Shown piece by piece: positions 50,098-57,556 of a DNA stretch of 64,000 nt. The position numbers were made by a program, and so were the translations under genes. How positions within the stretch are numbered: position 1 is the first letter of the stretch; each line of letters starts with the position of its first letter. The stretch spans positions 186,001-250,000 of the forward strand of contig NZ_JABBKX010000005.1 in NCBI RefSeq assembly GCF_012927745.1. The letters are read 5' to 3'. The stretch comes from Neoroseomonas marina. Its GTDB lineage: Bacteria > Pseudomonadota > Alphaproteobacteria > Acetobacterales > Acetobacteraceae. Below the pieces are notes generated by a model. That model had not been told where the DNA came from. It saw only the letters and a list, made by a program, of their open reading frames with translations, and made no database searches.

Positions 50098-50804
50098 GGC
50101 CGGCGCATCGGACGCGGCGGTGGCGGCAGCACGCCATTGGTGACCAGCGATCGCAGGATGTGATGCCGCATGCGGGCCTCCGCGAGGGCGGGATCGTGGC
50201 GCCGCAGCGCGGCCACGATCCCCCTGTGCTCGGCGAGCGCCTTGGGCAGGTCGCGCGGCGTGCTGCCGATCGCGCGATGGCGGCCGAGATGGTCATAGGC
50301 CCTGAGAGAGCCGAGGGAGCGGATCAGGAACAGGTTGCCGGTCGCCCGGTGGATCAGGGCGTGGAATTCCTCGTTCGCCTCGTCCAGCGCCTCGGTGTCG
50401 CCCGCCTCGGTGCCGGCGGTCATGCGCTTGAGGATGACCGCGAGCGACGCCAGGCTGTCGGCATCGATCCGTTCCGCCGCAAGCGCGCAGGCCACCCCTT
50501 CCAGGGCGGCGCGGATGCGGCCGAGCTCGCCGAGCTGCGCGGGCCCGACCTCGGCCACCACCGTGCCGCGGCGTGGCAGGGTGACGACCATGCCGTCCTG
50601 CTCGAGCCGACGCAGCGCCTCCCGCACCGGCTGGGCGGAGATGCCGAGTTCCGTTGCGATGGAGCGTTCGGAGATCTTGCGGCCGGCGGGCAGCATCCCC
50701 TGCACGATGGATTCGCGCAGGCGCCGGTAGGCGCGTTCGCCGAGGGAAAGCGTGTCCTCCTCGGCCAGCGGGGCGAGCCTCTGTCGGGCTGTCTCGGCGG
50801 CCAT
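50094..50804 (-). CDS. GntR/FadR-family (FCD) transcriptional regulator
   Basis: Regulator of 236 aa. The winged helix is at about 20-85 (SLGERAYRRLRESIVQGMLPAGRKISERSIATELGISAQPVREALRRLEQDGMVV). The FCD ligand domain follows, with metal-type residues in EEFHALIHRATGN, AEHRGIVAAL and ARMRHH. ATG 50804 is preferred over the TTG at 50810. A near-perfect operator palindrome lies 4 bases upstream of the ATG, so it probably represses itself and the divergent dehydratase gene, with a sugar acid as inducer (inference). Confidence 0.92.
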   Translation of the reverse strand: MAAETARQRLAPLAEEDTLSLGERAYRRLRESIVQGMLPAGRKISERSIATELGISAQPVREALRRLEQDGMVVTLPRRGTVVAEVGPAQLGELGRIRAALEGVACALAAERIDADSLASLAVILKRMTAGTEAGDTEALDEANEEFHALIHRATGNLFLIRSLGSLRAYDHLGRHRAIGSTPRDLPKALAEHRGIVAALRRHDPALAEARMRHHILRSLVTNGVLPPPPRPMRRP

Positions 50805-50807
50805 GGA

Positions 50808-50825
50808 CAACTGCCATAGCAGTTG
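50808..50825. promoter_or_regulatory. Perfect operator palindrome, gntR/dehydratase divergent region
   Basis: CAACTGCCATAGCAGTTG is a 7-bp perfect inverted repeat with CATA spacer, in the 53-nt gap between gntR and the dehydratase gene. Its first 15 bases recur with one mismatch upstream of dctP. Size and symmetry fit an FCD-type GntR dimer. Confidence 0.7.
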
Positions 50826-50857
50826 GCAGCGTGGCGGGGAAGCAGGAGGAGGAAACC

Positions 50858-52585
50858 ATGCCCCGCAAGCGCCCAGAGGAACTGCGCAGCCATCGCTGGT
50901 TCGGCGTCGAGGACCTGCGCGCCTTCGGCCATCGCAGCCGCATGCTGCAGGCCGGGTATTCCGAGAGCGATTTCCGCGGCAAGCCGGTCATCGGCATCAT
51001 CAACACCTGGTCGGAACTTTCCCCCTGCCACTTCCACTTCCGCACCCGGGCGGAGGAAGTGAAGCGCGGCGTCTGGCAGGCCGGCGGCTTCCCGGTGGAG
51101 CTGCCCGCGCATCCGGTGACCGAGCAGTACCAGAAGCCGACCTCGATGCTGTATCGCAACCTGCTCGCGATGGAGACGGAGGAACTCGCGCGGTCCCATC
51201 CCTGCGACGGGCTCGTGCTGCTCGGCGGCTGCGACAAGACGCCGCCGGGGCTGATGATGGGCGCGATCAGCTCGGGCCTGCCCTGCATCTTCGTGCCCGC
51301 CGGACCGATGCTGCGCGGCAACTGGCGCGGCAAGACGCTCGGGTCCGGGTCCGACGTGTGGAAGTACCATGCGGAACTGCGCGCGGGGAACATCACGCAG
51401 GAGCAGTGGAAGGACATGGAAGGCGGCATCGCCCGGTCCTTCGGTACCTGCATGACCGCGGGCACCGCGGCGACGATGATGCTGGCGGTGGAAGCGCTCG
51501 GCTTCACGCTGCCCGGCGCGTCGTCGATCCCGGCGGCGGATTCCGCCCATCCGCGCATGGCGACGGAATCCGGCAAGCGTATCGTCGAGATGGTGTGGGA
51601 GGATTTGACCCCGCAGGCCATCATCACCGAGGGCAGCGTGGACAACGCCGTGACCACGACGATGGCCTTCGGCGGATCGACCAACGCCATCCCGCACCTG
51701 ATCGCCATGGCGCGGCGCGCGGGCGTGATGCTCGACCTCGAACGCTTCGACCGGCTGTCGGCGCGCGTGCCGCTGCTCGCGAACCTCCGCCCGAATGCGG
51801 GCGAGAAGCTGATGGAGGATTTCTTCTACGCCGGCGGCGCGCGCGCCTTCATGAAGCGCATCTCGGCCTATCTCGACCTGTCGGCGAAGACGGTCACCGG
51901 GAAGACCGTAGGCGAGACCATCGCGACCGCCGAGATCTTCGACGAGACCGTCATCCTCCCGCTCGACAAGCCGCTGCAGGCCGAAGGCGGGCTGGCGGTG
52001 CTGAAGGGGTCGCTCGCGCCGAACGGCGCGGTGATCAAGACCAGCGCGTCGGAACAGCGCCTGCTGCAGCACACCGGCCCCGCGGTGGTGTTCGAGGATT
52101 ATGCCGACCTCAAGAAGCGGCTCGATGATCCGGACCTCGATGTCACCGCGGACAGCGTGCTGGTGCTGAAGCAGGCGGGGCCGCAGGGCGGGCCCGGCAT
52201 GCCGGAATGGGGCATGCTGCCGCTGCCGCAGAAGCTGCTGAAGCAGGGCGTGCGCGACATGGTGCGCATCAGCGACGCGCGCATGTCCGGCACCTCCTAC
52301 GGCACCTGCGTGCTGCACGTCGCGCCGGAATCCCATGTCGGCGGGCCGCTCGCCTTCGTGAAGGATGGCGACCTGATCCGCCTCGACGTCGCGAACCGCC
52401 GGCTCGACCTGCTGGTGGACGAGGAGGAGATGGCTCGCCGCCGCGCCGCCTGGACGCCACCGAAGCGGCGCTATGCGCGCGGCTGGACCTCGCTCTACCT
52501 CGACAACGTGACGCAGGCGGACGAGGGATGCGACCTCCGATTCCTCGAAGGCACGCTGCCGACGCCCGAGCCCGACATCTACTGA
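50858..52585 (+). CDS. L-arabinonate dehydratase-type IlvD/Edd dehydratase
   Basis: IlvD/Edd-family [2Fe-2S] dehydratase of 575 aa, closest in feel to L-arabinonate dehydratase, which converts sugar acids to 2-keto-3-deoxy acids. Cluster cysteines are C57 (ELSPCHF), C125 (GGCDKTPPG) and C198 (FGTCMTAGTA); K127 and the ISDARMSGTSYG segment near 470-482 complete the site. ATG 50858 has a strong AGGAGGA. It diverges from gntR and shares the operator. True IlvD for branched-chain synthesis is unlikely, because IlvD has a different N-terminus and context. Confidence 0.9.
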   Translation: MPRKRPEELRSHRWFGVEDLRAFGHRSRMLQAGYSESDFRGKPVIGIINTWSELSPCHFHFRTRAEEVKRGVWQAGGFPVELPAHPVTEQYQKPTSMLYRNLLAMETEELARSHPCDGLVLLGGCDKTPPGLMMGAISSGLPCIFVPAGPMLRGNWRGKTLGSGSDVWKYHAELRAGNITQEQWKDMEGGIARSFGTCMTAGTAATMMLAVEALGFTLPGASSIPAADSAHPRMATESGKRIVEMVWEDLTPQAIITEGSVDNAVTTTMAFGGSTNAIPHLIAMARRAGVMLDLERFDRLSARVPLLANLRPNAGEKLMEDFFYAGGARAFMKRISAYLDLSAKTVTGKTVGETIATAEIFDETVILPLDKPLQAEGGLAVLKGSLAPNGAVIKTSASEQRLLQHTGPAVVFEDYADLKKRLDDPDLDVTADSVLVLKQAGPQGGPGMPEWGMLPLPQKLLKQGVRDMVRISDARMSGTSYGTCVLHVAPESHVGGPLAFVKDGDLIRLDVANRRLDLLVDEEEMARRRAAWTPPKRRYARGWTSLYLDNVTQADEGCDLRFLEGTLPTPEPDIY

Positions 52586-53133
52586 GCGCGCGCGATCGCC
52601 GCGTTCGAATCCTCGAACAGGCGGATCGCCGCGGCGACGTCGTAGGGCTGTTCGTGCAGCGTCTCGGGGTCCCATTCGCTGCGCCCTTCGGCGAAGAAGT
52701 CGCCGCCATAGACGTGCAGCGCGCCGGTCAGGCGCGGGATCGGGTTGGTGACGGAGTGGATGATGTCCCGCCCGAGCGCGGCGCAATCGCCCACGCCCAT
52801 CGCCTTGGCGCCCGCAGCCTCGAGCCGGTCCTCCTCGGGGATCCGGCGCCAGAAGATGTTGTCCTCGCGCCCGGTATAGATGCCGATCACCGCCCACATG
52901 TTGTGGTTGTGCGGCATGATCGTCATCCGCGGCCCCCAGACGAGGTTCAGGATCGTCAGGCCAGGGGAGCGGAGGATCGGGAAGACGCCGGCGCGGGTCG
53001 GCTCGCCCAGGGCGGCGAGCACGGCACCGGGGTCCGACACGGCGCGCGCGACGACCTCCCGCATGGCCTTGTGGGTCCGGTCTTCGGCGATCGCGGTCTG
53101 GCAATCGGCGACGAAGCGTTCGATGTCCAACAT
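52579..53133 (-). CDS. Cysteine-dioxygenase-like cupin protein
   Basis: Predicted metal-dependent double-stranded beta-helix protein of 184 aa, similar to the cysteine dioxygenase type I superfamily. Likely Fe ligands are H75 and H77 (MPHNHNMW) and H126 (IIHSVTNP), with H140 also present. The string WAVIGIYTGREDNIFWRR is characteristic of predicted dsbh metal enzymes annotated near thiol metabolism. It overlaps the 3' end of the dehydratase gene by 7 nt (convergent) and is probably unrelated to the sugar-acid unit. Substrate unknown. Confidence 0.83.
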   Translation of the reverse strand: MLDIERFVADCQTAIAEDRTHKAMREVVARAVSDPGAVLAALGEPTRAGVFPILRSPGLTILNLVWGPRMTIMPHNHNMWAVIGIYTGREDNIFWRRIPEEDRLEAAGAKAMGVGDCAALGRDIIHSVTNPIPRLTGALHVYGGDFFAEGRSEWDPETLHEQPYDVAAAIRLFEDSNAAIARAQ

Positions 53134-53294
53134 CGGGGCTCTCCCTGCTGGCGGGCCATGGCCATCCCTACGCCGGGCCTTCGGGAGAAGTTACGCCCCG
53201 GCGATGGCGCCGCACACGCCAAATCCTCATCCTTGCCCCGCCTTGCCGGGATCCGGGGGCGGCGGGACAATGCGCCGACGTCAGGAGGAGCCGG

Positions 53295-54641
53295 ATGAAG
53301 ACCATTGCCGAGGCCGCCGCCGCCCTTGGGGCCGGCCACACCACCGCCGCCGCGCTGACCGAGGCCGCGCTGGCGCGCATCGCGGATCCCGCCGGCGAAG
53401 GGTCGCGCGCCTTCATGACCGTGCATGCGGACACCGCCCGCGCCTCCGCCGCCGCGATGGATGCGCTGCGCGCGGCCGGCCGAGCCCCCTCCCCCTTCGC
53501 GGGCATCCCGATCAGCATCAAGGACCTCTACGACGAGGCCGGGGTGACGACGCGCTCGGGCTCGGTCGTGCTGAAGGGCGCGCCGCGGGCCAAGGCGACG
53601 GCGCCGTCCGTGCAGCGCCTGATCCGCGCCGGCTTCGTCATCCTCGGCCGGACCAACATGGTGGAGTTCGCCTTCTCCGGCCTCGGCGTGAACCCGCATT
53701 ACGGCACGCCGAAGAGCCCTTGGGACCGCGCGACGGGACGTCTGCCGGGTGGGTCCTCCTCAGGCGCCGGCGTGGCGGTGGCGGACGGGATGGGCTTCGC
53801 GGGGCTCGGCACCGATACGGGCGGGTCCTGCCGCATCCCGGCCGCGCTCTGCGGCGTGGTCGGATGGAAGCCGACGGCCAGGCGCGTGACCATCGAGGGC
53901 ATCCTGCCGCTCTCGCCCTCGCTCGATTCCGCCGGTCCGCTGGCGCGCAGCGTCGCCGATTGCGCGATCGTCGACGGCTTCATGGCGGGCGAGGAGAACC
54001 CCGCGCCGCCGAAGCCTGTTCCGCTCAAGGGCCTGCGCCTCGGCGTGCCGCGCGGCACCTTCCTGACCGACGGCATGGATGCGACGGTCGGCGCGGTGTT
54101 CGGGCGCACCCTGACGCGGCTGTCGGCCGCCGGCGCGCATGTCATCGAATTCGACCTGCCGGAACTCGCCGAGATTCCGGTGGTCAATGCCGGCGGCGGC
54201 TTCGCGGCGAGCGAATCCTGGGCCTGGCACCACCGGCTGATCGCCGAGAAGGGCGACGCCTACGATCCGCGCGTCGTCTCCCGCATCCGGCGCGGCGCGC
54301 AGATGACCGCGGCGGACTACATCGAACTCGTGGAGGCACGCGCGCGCATCAATGCCGCCGCCGCGGCGCGCACCGCGTCCTTCGACGCCATGGTCTGCCC
54401 GACCGTGCCGCTGGTGCCCCCGCGCATCGCGGATGTGGCGGAGGACGCGGACTACGCCCGCATTAACCTCCTGCTGCTGCGCAACACCAGCGTCGGCAAC
54501 TTCCTCGATCGCTGCTCCATCTCCATCCCCTGCCATGCCGAGGGCGAGGCACCGGTCGGGCTGATGCTGACCGGCGAGCACATGGGCGATGCCCGCCTGT
54601 TCCAGGTCGCGGCGGCGGTGGAGGCGGCGCTGGCGGCGTGA
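53295..54641 (+). CDS. Amidase signature family hydrolase
   Basis: Second amidase, 448 aa, with the full triad: K76 (ISIKDLYDE), S154 (PGGSSSGAG) and S178 (GTDTGGSCRIPA), 24 residues apart. The C-terminal third contains RNTSVGNFLDRCSISIPCH, similar to AtzF/allophanate-hydrolase-type and aryl-amide amidases. The ATG has AGGAGGAG six bases upstream. A cupin gene overlaps its stop (GTGA). It is divergent from the cysteine-dioxygenase-like gene. Confidence 0.9.
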   Translation: MKTIAEAAAALGAGHTTAAALTEAALARIADPAGEGSRAFMTVHADTARASAAAMDALRAAGRAPSPFAGIPISIKDLYDEAGVTTRSGSVVLKGAPRAKATAPSVQRLIRAGFVILGRTNMVEFAFSGLGVNPHYGTPKSPWDRATGRLPGGSSSGAGVAVADGMGFAGLGTDTGGSCRIPAALCGVVGWKPTARRVTIEGILPLSPSLDSAGPLARSVADCAIVDGFMAGEENPAPPKPVPLKGLRLGVPRGTFLTDGMDATVGAVFGRTLTRLSAAGAHVIEFDLPELAEIPVVNAGGGFAASESWAWHHRLIAEKGDAYDPRVVSRIRRGAQMTAADYIELVEARARINAAAAARTASFDAMVCPTVPLVPPRIADVAEDADYARINLLLLRNTSVGNFLDRCSISIPCHAEGEAPVGLMLTGEHMGDARLFQVAAAVEAALAA

Positions 54642-54985
54642 CCGCGCCCCGCTTCGGCAAGCTGCGCGACGGCACGACGCCCGCCGCGCCGGGCGGCGAG
54701 ACCTTCGCGGACCTCGCCGCCGCGGGTGGGGCGCGCATCGAGCGCATCGCCTCGCGCGCCGTCCGCGACGGCGCGTGGTACGAGCAGGGCTGGGACGAAT
54801 TCGTCCTGCTGGTCGAAGGCGCGGCGACGCTTGCCTTCGCGGACGGGTCTCGGCGCGACCTCGGACCCGGCGACTGGTGCCTGCTGCCGGCCGGCTGCCG
54901 CCATCGCGTCGTCGCCACGGACCCCGCGGCGGTGACGCTGTGGCTCGCCATTCACCTGCCGCCGGTCACTCCCCCGGCAGCTTGA
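54638..54985 (+). CDS. Small cupin-domain protein
   Basis: Cupin of 115 aa starting at a GTG that overlaps the amidase stop. Cupin motif 1 is WYEQGWDEFVLLVEGAATLAF, degenerate in metal ligands, and motif 2 is DLGPGDWCLLPAGCRHRVVAT with one His. It has the 'cupin 2, ethanolamine-utilisation-like' feel of proteins that tidy a substrate before an amidase. Convergent with ltnD, 20-nt overlap. Role unknown. Confidence 0.78.
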   Translation: MTAPRFGKLRDGTTPAAPGGETFADLAAAGGARIERIASRAVRDGAWYEQGWDEFVLLVEGAATLAFADGSRRDLGPGDWCLLPAGCRHRVVATDPAAVTLWLAIHLPPVTPPAA

Positions 54986-55856
54986 TCCCGGTCATCGCCT
55001 GCCAGACGCGGATGACGAAGCCGTCGTCCTTGCCGCCCTGCCCGATGGCGCGCGCCGCGGTGAACAGCTGCTGCGCCTGGGAGGCGAGCGGCACCGGGAA
55101 GTTCAGCGAACGCGCCATCTCGGTCACCAGGCCGAGATCCTTGACGAAGATGTCCACCGCCGAGCGCGGCGCGTCGTCGCCGGCCAGTACGCGCGCCATG
55201 CGGTTCTCGAACATCCAGGAATTGCCGGCGGCGCTCGTCACCACGTCGTAGAGCGCCTGCGGATCGGCGCCGGCCCGGATGCCGAGCGCCATCGCCTCGG
55301 CCGCCACCGCGATGTGCACGCCGGCGAGCAGCTGGTGCACCACCTTCACCGTCGCGCCGATGCCCGGCTCCTCGCCGAGATGCCACACCTTCGTCGCGAT
55401 GGCGCCGAGCACGGGTTCCGCTGCGCCGAAGGCGGCCACGCTGCCCGAGGCCATGACGGTCATCTCGCCGGCGCGCGCCTTCACCGCGCCGCCGGAGACG
55501 GGCGCGTCGAGGAACAGCAACTGCCGCTCCTGCGCCTGTTCGGCCAGTGCGCGCGCCGCGTCGGGGCCCATGGTCGCGGAACTCACGATGACCGCGCCGG
55601 GGGCAAGGCGCGACGCGGCGCCACCCTCGCCGAACAGGGCGGCTTCGGTCTGCGCGGCGTTGACCACCAGGACGACGACGGCCTCGGTGCCCAGGGGCAG
55701 TTCCGCGGCGGTCGCGGCGACGCCGCCGCCGGCCGCGGCGAATTCGTCCCGCGCCGAGACGCGCATGTCGCAGCCGGTCACCTCATGGCCGGCGCGAAGC
55801 AGGCTCAGCGCCGCGCCCATGCCCATGCTGCCCAGACCGATGACGCCGACCTTCAT
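54966..55856 (-). CDS. ltnD: L-threonate dehydrogenase-like 3-hydroxyacid dehydrogenase
   Basis: Beta-hydroxyacid dehydrogenase of 296 aa. The NAD motif is GVIGLGSMGMGAA (4-16), the substrate motif is DAPVSGGAVKARAG with S121, and the catalytic Lys is K171 (GATVKVVHQLLAGVHIA). That last string and AAGNSWMFENRM ... RSAVDIFVKDLGLV are those I associate with LtnD, which oxidises L-threonate to 2-oxo-tetronate. The partner kinase and aldolase genes (OtnK/OtnC) are not in the window, so the symbol is tentative. The start is ATG 55856. Confidence 0.78.
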   Translation of the reverse strand: MKVGVIGLGSMGMGAALSLLRAGHEVTGCDMRVSARDEFAAAGGGVAATAAELPLGTEAVVVLVVNAAQTEAALFGEGGAASRLAPGAVIVSSATMGPDAARALAEQAQERQLLFLDAPVSGGAVKARAGEMTVMASGSVAAFGAAEPVLGAIATKVWHLGEEPGIGATVKVVHQLLAGVHIAVAAEAMALGIRAGADPQALYDVVTSAAGNSWMFENRMARVLAGDDAPRSAVDIFVKDLGLVTEMARSLNFPVPLASQAQQLFTAARAIGQGGKDDGFVIRVWQAMTGIKLPGE

Positions 55857-55912
55857 GCGCGCTGCCCCCCTTGCGATACGCCGCGCGAACAGACGATGCC
55901 GGGGCGGCCGCG

Positions 55913-56002
55913 TCAACGCGTCAGCGCGACCACCGCCTGCACCACGGCGAACACCACCATCAGCAGCAGCACGATCCGCTGCAGAACGCGCATCGGCGGC
56001 AT
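55913..56002 (-). CDS. Tiny membrane-peptide ORF after marR
   Basis: A 29-codon frame (MPPMRVLQRIVLLLMVV then FAVVQAVVALTR) with one hydrophobic segment and strongly G/C-biased third positions, starting 4 nt after the marR stop. Both features are coding-like, but GC-rich hydrophobic frames also arise by chance and no Shine-Dalgarno is seen. An alternative start is ATG 55993. It may be a small membrane protein of the marR transcript. Confidence 0.35.
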   Translation of the reverse strand: MPPMRVLQRIVLLLMVVFAVVQAVVALTR

Positions 56003-56006
56003 GGGG

Positions 56007-56465
56007 TCAGGCGCCGCGCGCCCGCGGCCGACGCCCCTGGCGCGAGATCAACGCCCGCAGCAGGTCCTTCATGGCCCCCGCATCGGGGTGGCGCGCGACG
56101 ACCTCGGCCTCATGCGCGCGCGCGGCGGCGAGCAAGTCCGCGACCATGGTTTCGCCACGCGGCGCGAGGTGCACGCGCACGAGGCGGCGGTCTCGACCAT
56201 CCTGCTGGCGCCGCACCAGGCCGTCACGTTCCATGCGGTCGAGCACCTTGGTCATGGTCGGCTGCTGCAGCAGGCAGGCCTCGGCCAATGCGGTCACCGT
56301 CTCCGGCCCGCCCGACAGGGTGGCGAGAACGCGCCACACCGGCACCGAGACGCCGCGCGCCCGCAACCGGTCGTGGAACTCCGACGAAACGACGAAGGAC
56401 GCCCGCGCGAGCAGCGACAACAGATAGTCGTCGACGAAGCGGGGCGCAGCATCGTGCGTGTCCAT
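56007..56465 (-). CDS. MarR-family regulator
   Basis: MarR winged-helix protein of 152 aa. The recognition region is ETVTALAEACLLQQPTMTKVLDRMERDGLV and the wing is RQQDGRDRRLVRVHLAPRG. The start at ATG 56465 (MDTHDAAPRF) is chosen because the longer frame to 56552 crosses the palindrome at 56535-56553. Upstream lies a PanE-like gene and downstream an LtnD-like gene, all on the minus strand, so any of these may be targets. Autoregulation through the palindrome is inferred. Confidence 0.88.
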   Translation of the reverse strand: MDTHDAAPRFVDDYLLSLLARASFVVSSEFHDRLRARGVSVPVWRVLATLSGGPETVTALAEACLLQQPTMTKVLDRMERDGLVRRQQDGRDRRLVRVHLAPRGETMVADLLAAARAHEAEVVARHPDAGAMKDLLRALISRQGRRPRARGA

Positions 56466-56534
56466 GGCCTGCCTGCAGAGCTGGTCGCCCCAGACTAGCG
56501 AAGCGACGGCGCGGGAGTCTTGCCTCGCGTGCAT

Positions 56535-56553
56535 CATGTTGCATCGCAACATG
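56535..56553. promoter_or_regulatory. Perfect 19-bp MarR-type palindrome
   Basis: CATGTTGCATCGCAACATG is a perfect 8-bp inverted repeat around ATC. The TTGC-N3-GCAA core matches operators of several MarR-family regulators. It sits 70-88 bases upstream of the marR ATG, just after the panE-like stop. Best guess is the site bound by the adjacent MarR protein. Confidence 0.65.
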
Positions 56554-56555
56554 AC

Positions 56556-57500
56556 TCAGGCACCCGGCAGGCGGCGTCGCTCCCGGCGCTGCTCATACGC
56601 CTTCGCGTGCAGGAACGCCGCGTCATGCAACTCGGCGGAGATGCCCGCGCGATGCGCGGCGGCGGCCAGGAAGCCCAGGATGTGATCGGCCTCGATGCGT
56701 CCCCCCGCCTCGATGTCGCGCAGCATGGAGGTCGCGTAGGCGCTCTTCGGATCGGCGAACAGCGTGCGATATTCGGCCAGGAATGCCTCGCGCATCGGAT
56801 GCCCGTTGGCGGCCGCGATCGCGGCGTTGCGATCGAGCATGCGGTGCAGGAAGGCGACGCCGCCGGGGCTCGCGGCGATCTCGCCGACATTGGCCCGCAT
56901 CAGCACCGTGCCGATCGCGCTGGTGCCGAGATGCACGAGCTTTTCCCACATGCGCGCCATGATGTCGGGCACGGCCTGCGCAACGACGCCGCGCGTCCGC
57001 GCGAAGGCGGCCTCGATCGCCGCGACGCGCGGGCTCATGGTGCCGTCGCGCTCGCCGAAGGTGAGCCAGCGCCAATCGTTCAGCTGGCGGACCGTGCCGT
57101 CGGGCGCCAGCGTCGCCTGGATCTTCGCCAGGCCGCCCAACACGCGCGCCGGGCCGAACGCGTCGGCGAGGCGATCGACGTGCGACAACCCGTTCAGCAC
57201 CGGCAGGATGGCGGTACCTTCATCGACCGCGGGCGCGATCGCGGCCATCGCGTCGTCGAGGTCATAGGCCTTGCAGGACAGCAGGATCACATCCCAGCCG
57301 GGGCGGGCCTCCCCGGCGGCGACGGTCTCGACCGCGCCCTGCCAGGCGCCGAAGGGGCTTTCGATGCGCAGGCCGTCCCGCTGCAGCATCGCCCGGCGGG
57401 CAGGCCGGACCAGGAACGCGACCTCGGCGCTGCCGGCTTCGACCAGGCGGCCGCCGAAATACCCGCCGAGCGCTCCGGCGCCCAGGACCAGCACGCGCAT
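56556..57500 (-). CDS. panE: 2-dehydropantoate 2-reductase family protein
   Basis: Ketopantoate reductase-family enzyme of 314 aa. The NADPH motif is LVLGAGALGGYFGGRL (4-19), the C-terminal helical domain begins around 180, and the conserved lysine is in MWEKLVHLGTSAIGTVL. The family's NKxxxN has an altered first residue (E) and the second Asn appears to be Thr/Ser. It may act on pantoate precursors or another 2-ketoacid. ATG 57500 lies about 57 nt from the antiporter gene. No pantothenate genes are adjacent. Confidence 0.85.
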   Translation of the reverse strand: MRVLVLGAGALGGYFGGRLVEAGSAEVAFLVRPARRAMLQRDGLRIESPFGAWQGAVETVAAGEARPGWDVILLSCKAYDLDDAMAAIAPAVDEGTAILPVLNGLSHVDRLADAFGPARVLGGLAKIQATLAPDGTVRQLNDWRWLTFGERDGTMSPRVAAIEAAFARTRGVVAQAVPDIMARMWEKLVHLGTSAIGTVLMRANVGEIAASPGGVAFLHRMLDRNAAIAAANGHPMREAFLAEYRTLFADPKSAYATSMLRDIEAGGRIEADHILGFLAAAAHRAGISAELHDAAFLHAKAYEQRRERRRLPGA

Positions 57501-57556
57501 GGTTTCCTCCGTCTCTTCGCGGCCGACCCTAGGCGCCCATGCCAAGGCCGTGAAGG

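Noticed and set aside
50420..53104. Minus-strand frame of 894 codons across the gntR/dehydratase region
   Set aside because: It runs antisense through the dehydratase and in a wrong frame over gntR; high-GC genomes produce such long spurious frames.
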